A DNA stretch of 35,878 bases from Granulicatella balaenopterae (GTDB lineage: Bacteria; Bacillota; Bacilli; Lactobacillales; Aerococcaceae): the NCBI RefSeq assembly GCF_900111135.1, contig NZ_FOGF01000021.1, positions 1-35,878 of the forward strand. The letters are read 5' to 3'. The notes beneath the pieces are model-generated. The model was not told where the DNA came from and did not search any database. It saw only the letters and a list, made by a program, of their open reading frames with translations. A program made the translations under genes and the position numbers. Each line of letters starts with the position of its first letter. Position 1 is the first letter of the stretch. Below are positions 6,596-14,386 of the stretch, in pieces.

Positions 6596-9400
6596 GTGAA
6601 AAGGATTGAAAAGATTTTTAATTTTGTAGCGTTAAGAACAAAAGGTATTAAAGATTCTGATGAAGGGGTGACGACTACCGAGATTGCTGAGGAATTAGGT
6701 TTTGCGCGTTCAAACATTTCCAAGGATTTAAATGAATTGTGTCGGATGAAGCGTCTCATGAAAACACAAGGTCGTCCTGTGAAATATTGTCTGTACGATG
6801 AAAGTACTTGTTGTGAACAGTATGAAAGCACCTGCTATAAGAAACTAGTGCATCATAAGCGTGAGGCTTTATTATTTGATACAATGATTGGTCATAATGG
6901 TAGTTTTAAGACGCAGATTGAACAGGCAAAAGCTGCTATTTTGTATCCGCCTAAGGGGTTGAATACTTTGATTATTGGACCAACTGGAGCAGGGAAGACA
7001 TATTTTGCTAATTCGATGTTTCAATATGCAAAAGAGCTAGAGATTATTGGTATGGATAAAGAGATGATTGTCTTAAACTGTGCAGACTATGCACATAACC
7101 CTCATTTATTATTATCGTATTTGTTTGGGCATGTTAAAGGAGCGTATACAGGAGCTGATGAAGATAATGATGGCTTATTGGCACAGGCGAATCATTCTGT
7201 GTTATTTTTAGATGAAATTCATCGTCTGCCACCTGAAGGGCAAGAGATGTTATTTTATTTTATGGATACGGGGACTTATCGACGAATGGGTGATACCAAG
7301 AATATCAAAGAAGCTCAAGTACGGATTATTTGTGCAACGACTGAAAATCCTAAATCAACTTTATTATCTACTTTTTTAAGGCGAATCCCAATTGTTATTC
7401 AGTTACCATCTTTTCAGGAAAGAGATGTCAATGAACAGATTTTATTGTTGAAGTTTCTATTATCACTTGAATCCAAACAAATTAATAAGACAATTGCTAT
7501 TGAAGCTGATGTGATCAAAGGAATGCTTGGCAGTGTAACGTATGGGAATGTCGGTCAATTAAAATCCATTGTTCAAAATGTTTGTGCTAAGGGCTTTTTA
7601 TTAAGTATTGGTTTGGATAATGAAGAAGTTGTATCACTTCAATTTAAGGATTTTCGTTCATTGTTAGAAGAAGGGTATTTGCGTTTTGTGGAAGATAGGG
7701 AGCGGTATCGTGAGTTCTTATTGCATGTGAATCAAGATGTGTTAGAATTAACGCCAGATTCTTCATTGCAAGTATTGGATGGTGATTCATATGAACTGCC
7801 GTATAATTTGTATGAGATTATTGGTGATAAGATTGCCTTATTAAAAGAAGAAGGAGCTTCAATGACAAGTATCCATGATTTTATTACAACAGACATTGAT
7901 TTGCATTTGAAGTCATTTTATAAGGATACTTTATATGCTTCAGAAGAATATGATAATTTGTTTTATATTGTAGATGCGTCGATTATTGAGTTTACACAGC
8001 ATATCCAACAAATAGCTGAGCAATCTTTAAAATGTACATTTTCTAAAAAGTTTTTGTATGCGATGAGTTTGCATATTAGTTCCTTCATTAAACGTGTTAA
8101 AGCAGGACTAGTAGCTACAAAACAACACCAACATGTAAAAGAATTCGTTAAAATGTATCCCGAAGAGTTGAATTTAGCGAATCGAGTAAAAGCATTAATT
8201 GAAGAACAATTTTTAGTTCCAGTTCCTAAAAGTGAAGTAGATTATTTAGCGATGTTATTCGTTTCATTGGAAGGAAAACTTCATCAAGGTCAAGGAATTG
8301 GGATTGTCGTTGCTTGTCATGGTGAAGGTGTAGCAGAAGGCATGGTTGAAGTGTGTAAGGCATTATTGAATGCTGATAATATTCGAGCTGTAAATATGCC
8401 TTTAACTATGGCTCCTAAAGAAATGTATCCCATCGTTAAAGATGCTATTATGTCAGTTGATAAAGGTGGGGGAGTCTTGTATTTTACCGATATGGGTTCT
8501 TTAAGTATGTTTGATAAACAATTGAAAAATGATTTAGCAATAACCATTGAAACATATGAAATGGTCACCATGGTCATCTTATTAGAAGCCGTTCGCAAGA
8601 CACAATTAGCCGGTAAAACAATTACTGAAATTGCGACAGAACTAAGACGCTTTAGTGGTTACGTAACTAAGGAACAATTAGGAATTAATTCAATGTCAAC
8701 TAAAGAAAAACTGACTAAACCAAGAGCGATTATTACGATTTGTTCTAGTGGACAAGGAACTGCTCGGATTGTTGAGGAGATTATTAATCAAGCCTTAAGT
8801 GATTATTTGGAATTGGTAGTAGAAGTCTTTCCAATTTCTCTAATTGATGCGGATAAAGAGATTAGAAAGCTACAAGAAAGTTATGATATTTTGGCGATTA
8901 TTGGTCTAACGAATGCCGGATTTGATATTCCGTATATTAGTATTGATCAATTATTAGATGTGAATGGTGTACAGTATTTGGTTGATATTTTAGAAGAAAA
9001 TATAGTTGAGGAACCACAAGAATTAGTTCTAACAAAAGAATTATGTATTGATTATTTATCACAATATTCTATGTTTTTAAATCCAGTTAAAGCAATTGAT
9101 AGTTTATGGAGTTATACTAAAAAAGTTGAATATCATCGACAAGAGCATTATGTCAGTGGTTTTAATTTGAATGTTATTTTACATTTAGCAAAGATGATTG
9201 AGCGGATTCTTCTAGGTAAGCCGCTAGCTGATATAGAAGTCGATGAGACAAATCAATTGTATCAAGAATTCCAAAAGATTATCTTAGAAGTTAATCGACA
9301 GTTAGAACAACAATTACAAATTCAAATTCCCCCATCAGAAGAAAAATACATTATCAGTATGTACTTACATGCTAGTACTACTCAAATAGATACACAATAA
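6596..9400 (+). CDS. Sigma-54-dependent PTS-operon activator, LevR/ManR/MptR type, 934 aa
   Basis: This is an enhancer-binding activator whose activity is set by PTS phosphorylation. Domains in order: N-terminal winged HTH (about 20-70, TTTEIAEELGFARSNISKDL); AAA+ ATPase with Walker A GPTGAGKT (128-135), the sigma-54-contacting loop GAYTGA (182-187, Tyr form of GAFTGA) and Walker B LFLDE (203-207); PRD1 (about 460-562); EIIA-mannose domain with phospho-acceptor H575 (VACHGEG); EIIB-like domain with C716 (TICSSGQGTA); PRD2 (about 825-930) with H863 and H925. In PRD1, H493 is present but the second His position is Ser (S557). The start is GTG 6596 with AGAGGTG upstream. The PTS operon it should control begins 138 nt downstream. 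Confidence 0.93.
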   Translation: MKRIEKIFNFVALRTKGIKDSDEGVTTTEIAEELGFARSNISKDLNELCRMKRLMKTQGRPVKYCLYDESTCCEQYESTCYKKLVHHKREALLFDTMIGHNGSFKTQIEQAKAAILYPPKGLNTLIIGPTGAGKTYFANSMFQYAKELEIIGMDKEMIVLNCADYAHNPHLLLSYLFGHVKGAYTGADEDNDGLLAQANHSVLFLDEIHRLPPEGQEMLFYFMDTGTYRRMGDTKNIKEAQVRIICATTENPKSTLLSTFLRRIPIVIQLPSFQERDVNEQILLLKFLLSLESKQINKTIAIEADVIKGMLGSVTYGNVGQLKSIVQNVCAKGFLLSIGLDNEEVVSLQFKDFRSLLEEGYLRFVEDRERYREFLLHVNQDVLELTPDSSLQVLDGDSYELPYNLYEIIGDKIALLKEEGASMTSIHDFITTDIDLHLKSFYKDTLYASEEYDNLFYIVDASIIEFTQHIQQIAEQSLKCTFSKKFLYAMSLHISSFIKRVKAGLVATKQHQHVKEFVKMYPEELNLANRVKALIEEQFLVPVPKSEVDYLAMLFVSLEGKLHQGQGIGIVVACHGEGVAEGMVEVCKALLNADNIRAVNMPLTMAPKEMYPIVKDAIMSVDKGGGVLYFTDMGSLSMFDKQLKNDLAITIETYEMVTMVILLEAVRKTQLAGKTITEIATELRRFSGYVTKEQLGINSMSTKEKLTKPRAIITICSSGQGTARIVEEIINQALSDYLELVVEVFPISLIDADKEIRKLQESYDILAIIGLTNAGFDIPYISIDQLLDVNGVQYLVDILEENIVEEPQELVLTKELCIDYLSQYSMFLNPVKAIDSLWSYTKKVEYHRQEHYVSGFNLNVILHLAKMIERILLGKPLADIEVDETNQLYQEFQKIILEVNRQLEQQLQIQIPPSEEKYIISMYLHASTTQIDTQ

Positions 9401-9414
9401 TTATCAATAATACA

Positions 9415-9455
9415 AAAAGAATACACTAACTTTTTAGTTTTAGTGTATTCTTTTT
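9415..9455 (+). terminator. Terminator-like dyad between the activator and the PTS operon
   Basis: Long arms AAAAAGAATACACTAA (9415-9429 region) and TTAGTGTATTCTTTTT (9440-9455) form a strong hairpin with a U-rich tail. It probably ends the rpoN-activator transcript. Its centre lies about 84 nt before the expected PTS start, so it could also be the activator's enhancer site. Confidence 0.75.
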
Positions 9456-9461
9456 ATTCTG

Positions 9462-9475
9462 CAAAAGCGATTACA
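9462..9475 (+). promoter_or_regulatory. cre-like CcpA site upstream of the sigma-54 promoter
   Basis: CAAAAGCGATTACA matches 12 of 14 positions of the cre consensus (both mismatches in the first TG) and continues into A/T. It lies 17 nt upstream of the -24 element, where CcpA could block contact between activator and polymerase. The B. subtilis lev operon is known to be under CcpA control; the role here is inferred. Confidence 0.45.
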
Positions 9476-9492
9476 ATCAGCTTCTTATGTAT

Positions 9493-9508
9493 TGGCACGG
9501 TATTTGCT
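9493..9508 (+). promoter_or_regulatory. Sigma-54 (-24/-12) promoter of the PTS operon
   Basis: TGGCACGGTATTTGCT matches every fixed base of the sigma-54 consensus TGGCACGnnnnTTGCw: GG at 9494-9495 and GC at 9506-9507, with the required spacing. Transcription should start near 9518-9519, about 20 nt before the EIIA start codon. The rpoN and activator genes directly upstream agree with this reading. Confidence 0.93.
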
Positions 9509-9538
9509 GTATATATAATGAAAAGGAGGGATAAAGAC

Positions 9539-9967
9539 ATGTTGAAAATTATTGTAGCAACTCATGGTAAGTTTTCACAAGAATTAATTCATTCAGCTTT
9601 TATGATTTTGGGTGAAAAAGATAATGTTTCAGCGATTACTTTTTTACCAGGTGAGGGTAGTGAAGATTTAATTGCGAAATATCAAGAGGCTCTAAAAGAT
9701 GTATCAGCAGATGATCAAGTGATTTTTTTAGTAGACTTATTTGGCGGTTCACCATTTAATGCTGCAGCGCGTATTGTTTCTGAATACGGAGACAGATATC
9801 GCTTAATTGCTGGAGTGAACTTAGCAATGGTTATTGAATTATGCAGTAGTTTTGTTGAAGATTTAGACCAGTTAGTAGACTCAGTAGTTGCACAAGGAAA
9901 AGAAAGTGTTGTTGAATTTGTTATGCCTACGCAAGACGTAGACATGGATTTAGATTTGGAGGGATAA
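9539..9967 (+). CDS. PTS system, mannose-family EIIA component, 142 aa
   Basis: This soluble phosphocarrier accepts phosphate from HPr on His9 (IIVATHGKFSQELI) and passes it to EIIB. The EIIA-Man fold is also seen in DQVIFLVDLFGGSPFNAAARIV and in the family's NLAMVIEL segment. It is a separate polypeptide rather than a fused EIIAB as in E. coli ManX. The start ATG 9539 has AAAGGAGGG 8 nt upstream; the frame is open further upstream, but that part spans the sigma-54 promoter. First gene of a tight five-gene operon; the ribosome site of the next gene overlaps its end. Confidence 0.92.
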   Translation: MLKIIVATHGKFSQELIHSAFMILGEKDNVSAITFLPGEGSEDLIAKYQEALKDVSADDQVIFLVDLFGGSPFNAAARIVSEYGDRYRLIAGVNLAMVIELCSSFVEDLDQLVDSVVAQGKESVVEFVMPTQDVDMDLDLEG

Positions 9968-9971
9968 ACTT

Positions 9972-10469
9972 ATGGCGATGGATGTTAGATTAGCACGAAT
10001 TGATGACCGTTTAATTCATGGTCAAGTAGCGACAGTTTGGACAAAAACAACAGGAATTAACCGTATTTTAGTGGTTAATGATGATGTGGCAAAAGATACT
10101 CTACGTAAAAATTTATTAAAACAAGCTGCTCCTCCAGGGGTTGTAGCTAATGTGATTACTGTACAAAAAATGATTGATATTTGGACTAATCCTAAATTTG
10201 ATGTATTTAAAGCAATGTTATTATTTACTAATCCACATGATGTTAAAACAATTATTGACGGTGGAGTAGATTTGAAATCAATCAATATTGGTGGAATGAG
10301 TTATTCTGAAGGTAAGAAAATGGTCACAACTGCTATTGCGGTTGATGATAAAGATGCTGAGTGCTTTGAGTATTTAGCTTCTAAAGGAATTGAATTAGAT
10401 GTTCGTAAAGTAGTTGCCGATAAACAAGAAGATATGATTACAATTTTAAAAAATAAATTTTATGAATAG
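9972..10469 (+). CDS. PTS system, mannose/fructose/sorbose-family EIIB component, 165 aa
   Basis: This cytoplasmic EIIB receives phosphate from EIIA on His16 in the signature RIDDRLIHGQVATVW (residues 9-23) and phosphorylates the sugar as it enters through EIIC/EIID. The rest matches EIIB-Man: ILVVNDDVAKDTLRK, LLKQAAPPGV and INIGGMSYSEGKK. The length is typical. GGAGGG overlaps the EIIA stop, so the two are translationally close. A second ATG at 9978 is possible but less well spaced. Confidence 0.93.
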   Translation: MAMDVRLARIDDRLIHGQVATVWTKTTGINRILVVNDDVAKDTLRKNLLKQAAPPGVVANVITVQKMIDIWTNPKFDVFKAMLLFTNPHDVKTIIDGGVDLKSINIGGMSYSEGKKMVTTAIAVDDKDAECFEYLASKGIELDVRKVVADKQEDMITILKNKFYE

Positions 10470-10481
10470 GGAGGTACTATA

Positions 10482-11294
10482 ATGTCAGTTAATATCATTC
10501 AAATTATTTTAGTTATAGCCTATGCATTTATCGCTGGGATGGGTAGTGTATTAGATGAATTTCAAACTCACCGTCCATTAGTTGCCTGTACAGTGATTGG
10601 TTTAATCTTAGGTGATGTACAAACCGGTATTATTTTAGGTGGTTCATTGGAATTATTAGCTTTAGGTTGGATGAATATTGGGGCTGCTTTGGCTCCGGAT
10701 GCTGCGTTAGCTTCTGTAGCGTCTGCTGTTTTAGTGATTGCTTCTGGTGTTGATACTAAGACTGCTATTACAATTGCAGTTCCATTAGCAGCTGCGGGAC
10801 AAGTATTAACAATTTTTGCACGTACAATTGTTGTAGGGATTGTTCATAAAGCAGATAGCTATGCGGAAAAAGGTGATATTAAGGGTGTTGGACGCATGCA
10901 TTTAGTTAGTTTAGCAGTTCAAGGTTTGCGTATTGCCATTCCGGTCGCTTTATTATTTACAATGAGTCCTGAAGCTATTCAAGCTGCTTTAAGTTCATTA
11001 CCAGAATGGTTAACAAATGGTTTATCAGTTGCAGGTGGATTTATCGTAGTTGTTGGGTATGCTATGGTTATTAATATGATTAGCACAAAACACTTATTAC
11101 CATTCTTCTTCCTAGGATTTGCCTTTGCCGCAATTTCTGAATTAAACTTAATTGCATTGGGTATGATTGGATTAATTATCGCTTTAGTATATATTCAATT
11201 ATCACCAAAATACAATCGTGTGGCAGGCGTTGGTGCTACTGAAGGTGCTGCTGTTGGTGTTGATGAATTTGAAGCTGAATTAGAAGATTTATAG
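10482..11294 (+). CDS. PTS system, mannose-family EIIC permease subunit, 270 aa
   Basis: This integral membrane subunit forms the sugar pathway with EIID. Conserved EIIC segments are MGSVLDEFQTHRPLVACTVIG near the N-terminus, GGSLELLALGWMNIGAALAPDAALASVAS (about 55-84) and the PLAAAGQVLTIFARTIV helix. Eight or so hydrophobic segments are visible. The ALAPDAALASVASA region resembles ManM/MptC glucose-mannose permeases more than fructose or sorbose ones, agreeing with the DUF956 gene downstream. The acidic C-terminal tail (VDEFEAELEDL) is cytoplasmic. Ribosome site GGGAGG precedes ATG 10482. Confidence 0.93.
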   Translation: MSVNIIQIILVIAYAFIAGMGSVLDEFQTHRPLVACTVIGLILGDVQTGIILGGSLELLALGWMNIGAALAPDAALASVASAVLVIASGVDTKTAITIAVPLAAAGQVLTIFARTIVVGIVHKADSYAEKGDIKGVGRMHLVSLAVQGLRIAIPVALLFTMSPEAIQAALSSLPEWLTNGLSVAGGFIVVVGYAMVINMISTKHLLPFFFLGFAFAAISELNLIALGMIGLIIALVYIQLSPKYNRVAGVGATEGAAVGVDEFEAELEDL

Positions 11295-11305
11295 GAGGGA
11301 ATAGG

Positions 11306-12136
11306 ATGACAACGAATAAATTAACTAAAAAAGAATTGCAATCTATTTTCATTCGTTCTGGATTACTTCAAGGATCATGGAACTTTGAGCGTATGCAAAA
11401 CTTAGGGTATGCCTTCCAAATGTTACCAGCGATTGAAAAGTTATATCCAGAAGGTAGTCAAGAACGGATTGATGCATTAAAACGCCACATGGAATTCTAT
11501 AATACTCATCCATTTATGACCGCACCTATTTTAGGGGTTAACTTAGCGATGGAAGAACAACGCTCAAATGGTGCTGAAATTGATGATGCAGCTATTAATG
11601 GTGTGAAAGTTGGTATGATGGGACCTTTAGCGGGTGTTGGGGATCCGGTATTCTGGGCTACTTTACGTCCAGTATTAGGAGCTTTAGGTGCTTCATTTGC
11701 CTTAGCTGGAAGTATTGTTGGACCATTAATCTTCTTCTTAGGATTCAACTTCTTCCGTCTAGGTTTTAGATATTATGGAATGATGTTTGGATATAAAAAA
11801 GGAACTGAGATTGTTACTGATTTGGGAAATAACTTCTTACAAAAATTAACAGAAGGTGCTTCTATCTTAGGTTTATTCATTATTGGGGTACTGGTTCCGC
11901 GTTGGACAAGTGTTAACTTCCCATTAGTATTAGCCAAATATGAATTACAAGATGGTACTGAAGTCGTTACAACCCTACAAAACTTATTTGACTCATTAAT
12001 TCCAGGGTTAATTCCATTAGTGTTGACGTTTGTATGTATGCACTTATTGAAGAAAAAAGTAAGCCCATTAATGATGATTTTAATCTTATTTATCGTAGGT
12101 ATCTTAGGTTATGTAACAGGTATTTTAGGATTCTAA
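11306..12136 (+). CDS. PTS system, mannose-family EIID subunit, 276 aa
   Basis: This is the partner of EIIC in the membrane. EIID signatures are SGLLQGSWNFERMQNLGYAF (about 19-38), LKRHMEFYNTHPFMTAPILG, GVKVGMMGPLAGVGDPVFW (about 100-118), EGASILGLFIIGVLVPRW and DSLIPGLIPLVLTFVCMHLLKKK. The extracellular segment after VPRWTSVNF is short (LVLAKYELQDGTEVVTTLQNLF divides it), whereas glucose/mannose EIIDs of about 300 residues carry an extra loop there. The gene lies 11 nt after EIIC with AGGAGGG between them. Confidence 0.93.
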   Translation: MTTNKLTKKELQSIFIRSGLLQGSWNFERMQNLGYAFQMLPAIEKLYPEGSQERIDALKRHMEFYNTHPFMTAPILGVNLAMEEQRSNGAEIDDAAINGVKVGMMGPLAGVGDPVFWATLRPVLGALGASFALAGSIVGPLIFFLGFNFFRLGFRYYGMMFGYKKGTEIVTDLGNNFLQKLTEGASILGLFIIGVLVPRWTSVNFPLVLAKYELQDGTEVVTTLQNLFDSLIPGLIPLVLTFVCMHLLKKKVSPLMMILILFIVGILGYVTGILGF

Positions 12137-12161
12137 TAATTGGAGATTGGAGGGATTGGGG

Positions 12162-12467
12162 ATGCGGATAAATACCATCATCTATCATAGAGAGAAAGCT
12201 AATTACTTTCGAACTGTTTATACAGCTGTGAATGGTGTTTTGGAATTAGGCAATAAAGCAATTGAATTTTATGGTTCTGATATGAAATTTTTTATTCAAA
12301 TCCCATTTCAGTCCATTGAAAAGATTGAGCCGCAATTAGTCTTCGGACGCTTTTATCGAGGAATTGTGATTACAGCAGATGGAATACGATATCATTTTGT
12401 GGTTGGAAAAGCAAAATTGTTCTACCAAGAATTAATAAATTTATGGAAGGATCAATCTTCATTATAA
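12162..12467 (+). CDS. manO: DUF956 / ManO family protein, 101 aa
   Basis: This small soluble protein is encoded at the end of mannose PTS operons of lactic acid bacteria (ManO in the manLMNO arrangement); its biochemical role is not established. Recognised by MRINTIIYHREKANYFRT, the GVLELGNKAIEFYG strand pair and PFQSIEKIEPQLVFGRFYRG. It looks like a PH-like beta barrel. The start ATG 12162 has GGAGGG 7 nt upstream, which favours it over TTG 12147. Its presence supports a glucose/mannose-type transporter. Terminator at 12488-12519. Confidence 0.85.
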   Translation: MRINTIIYHREKANYFRTVYTAVNGVLELGNKAIEFYGSDMKFFIQIPFQSIEKIEPQLVFGRFYRGIVITADGIRYHFVVGKAKLFYQELINLWKDQSSL

Positions 12468-12487
12468 ACTATCATACAAAATATTAT

Positions 12488-12519
12488 GGCACCTAGCTTT
12501 ATAGTTAGGTGTCTTTTTT
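12488..12519 (+). terminator. Rho-independent terminator of the PTS operon
   Basis: GGCACCTAGCT and AGTTAGGTGTC arms around TTAT, followed by six T. Confidence 0.9.
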
Positions 12520-12580
12520 ATGCTTAGTTACAATATTTACATTCTTTTTCAGAAAATTCATACACATATATTTCATCTAA

Positions 12581-12589
12581 TGGTATACT
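12581..12589 (+). promoter_or_regulatory. Extended -10 promoter of the YjdF-like membrane protein
   Basis: TGG-TATACT at 12581-12589, with a second TATAAT at 12597-12602. No strong -35. The start codon is at 12625. Confidence 0.5.
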
Positions 12590-12624
12590 ATTTGGGTATA
12601 ATTGAAAACAGAGTAGGTGAGTAA

Positions 12625-13464
12625 ATGAAAAAAATCAAAAAAATGATAACAGGTTTTCGTGAGCGTCTTATTCATAAGTATACTAAGTCAACGAAACGTT
12701 CGGTATTTGTATATGCAGTATTACGTGTGATGGTAATTATCGTAGCGATTAGACAATTAATACATGGCAATTTTGAAGGAACATTTTTATGTGCCTTTAC
12801 ATTATTATTATTTACCATTCCAACTTATTTAGAGGATAGCTTCCAGATAACTTTTCCGAGTGCATTAGAATCAATTATTTATATTTTTATTTTTGCATCA
12901 GAAATTTTAGGGAGTATTGGTAATTTTTATGGGTTGATTCCATTTTGGGATACCATGCTTCATACAACAAATGGCTTTATCTGTGCAGGAATCGGCTTTT
13001 CGCTAGTTTATATCTTGAATGATAAGTCAGCTAAGGTAACCTTGAGTCCATTTTATGTGGCTTTTGTTGGTTTTTGTGTATCGATGACAGTTGGCGTGTG
13101 TTGGGAATTTTATGAATATGCCGGAGATCGCTATTTTGCGATGGATATGCAGAAGGACAGGATTGTAGAGCAAGTTAATTCTGTTTATTTGAATCCTGAA
13201 AATACGAATGAAGCTTTCCATATTGATGGTATTCATCGGGTGGAGATTTTTTATGGCGAAGATGATGTTTATGTGATTGATGGCGGTTATTTAGATCCAG
13301 GAATTAACGATACGATGAAAGATTTGTTCGTTAATTTGATTGGAGCGGTGACTTTTAGTACATTGGGCTATTTCTATCTATATTCTAAACAAAAATACGC
13401 CTTCCTATCTAATTTCATTCCCGTAAAAAATGAAGATGTAGAAATAAAAACAACAATTGAATAA
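12625..13464 (+). CDS. Multi-span membrane protein, YjdF/DUF2238-like, 279 aa
   Basis: This is an integral membrane protein with about six hydrophobic segments: roughly 28-45, 50-66, 78-98, 115-131, 142-160 and 234-253. Polar motifs within or beside them are typical of YjdF-like proteins: FWDTMLH (107-113), CWEFYEYAGD (159-168) and DPGINDTMKDLFVNLIGA (224-241). The D/H/E pattern inside the membrane suggests metal or proton handling, but no function is established. A charged soluble stretch (about 170-222) lies between the last two spans. Start ATG 12625, ribosome site AGGTGAG; own promoter and terminator. Confidence 0.65.
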   Translation: MKKIKKMITGFRERLIHKYTKSTKRSVFVYAVLRVMVIIVAIRQLIHGNFEGTFLCAFTLLLFTIPTYLEDSFQITFPSALESIIYIFIFASEILGSIGNFYGLIPFWDTMLHTTNGFICAGIGFSLVYILNDKSAKVTLSPFYVAFVGFCVSMTVGVCWEFYEYAGDRYFAMDMQKDRIVEQVNSVYLNPENTNEAFHIDGIHRVEIFYGEDDVYVIDGGYLDPGINDTMKDLFVNLIGAVTFSTLGYFYLYSKQKYAFLSNFIPVKNEDVEIKTTIE

Positions 13465-13474
13465 ATTATTAATC

Positions 13475-13514
13475 AAACGTTAGTAGAGTAGCCAAACTTT
13501 ACTAGCGTTTTTTT
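13475..13514 (+). terminator. Rho-independent terminator
   Basis: AAACGTTAGTA (13475 on) pairs with TACTAGCGTTT (13500-13510), followed by a T run. Confidence 0.85.
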
Positions 13515-14386
13515 GCGTGGATAAAGTATGCTACAGCAATCTGACTACTATAAGTCCAATAAGATTAAGAGCTAATGCAATCATGTGTAATATATTACAA
13601 TTTAGTATCAGAAGTGAAATAGATGAAGTTAGATTAGGTTTGAAAACTGAAGGACTTAAATGATTTATATTATAATTTATTCTATTTGAAAGTGTCTTTT
13701 TTAATTATGGATTTGAAGTAGAAAAAGGTTTATTTTAATTTTTATTAGTAATAATTTAAACAAATTAATTTTTTACATTTTTTAAAAAGTGTCCAAGTTA
13801 ATTAAATTAAAATTTTGTATTTACTATTCTTAGTATTAAGGCTTCTTTTAATACCATTAGTTATGTTATTTTAAGTAGTTATTGGAGTAAGTTATTATAT
13901 CGTATTAACGCTGATTTTATATTGAGTATATTCAATTTAGCATAATGATATTATAGTTATTTTATGTAAATATTAAGAAATAAACTAAAATAAATATTCT
14001 AAAAACATATAATTTGCGTTTAATAAATATTCGTTAATATATTTTTAATGTAAACCAATTCGAAATATTCTATTCAAAAAATATAAAACAGTAAAATACT
14101 AAAGAAAAATTTAAAATATCATTAGTGTGAAAAATATTCAATGAATCAAATTTAAGTAGTTGGTAGAAGTATTATAAAAATCGAGTTTTTAGACATTTTG
14201 AATTATTTGTAAAACTATATCAAATCAAAAAATAGTAAAATAATTCCAAGATAGGAGGGAGATAGGAAAATATAAAAATGAGTAAAATAATAAGGGTAAA
14301 AAATCGAAATATTTGCTATTTAGAAAGTTAATACTAACATTTGGAAATTTAATCAAAATAAAAATGAAAAAAAGAGGGGATAATAT
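13515..14386 (+). other. AT-rich gene-free region upstream of the pilus operon
   Basis: About 870 nt without a supportable gene and visibly richer in A/T than the flanks. It holds a perfect 14-bp palindrome TGTAATATATTACA (13586-13599), which looks like an operator, and a 48-codon open frame without a ribosome site (13517-13663) that may be the decayed end of an older gene. AGGAGGG at 14253-14259 has no start codon at useful distance (ATG 14278 opens only 17 codons). No convincing -35/-10 pair was found, so the pilus promoter is not placed. Confidence 0.5.

Noticed and set aside
8317-8598. Minus-strand open frame inside the LevR-type activator
   Set aside because: It overlaps the conserved EIIA domain and has no initiation signal.
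12625-13464. Membership of the membrane protein in the PTS operon
   Set aside because: A strong terminator at 12488-12519 and an extended -10 promoter at 12581 separate it from the DUF956 gene.
13517-13663. 48-codon open frame starting GTG, ending SEIDEVRLGLKTEGLK
   Set aside because: It has no ribosome site, starts in the tail of a terminator and matches no family I recognise; it may be a gene remnant.
14278-14331. 17-codon frame downstream of AGGAGGG
   Set aside because: The gap from the ribosome site is about 18 nt, too long, and the peptide shows no pattern.
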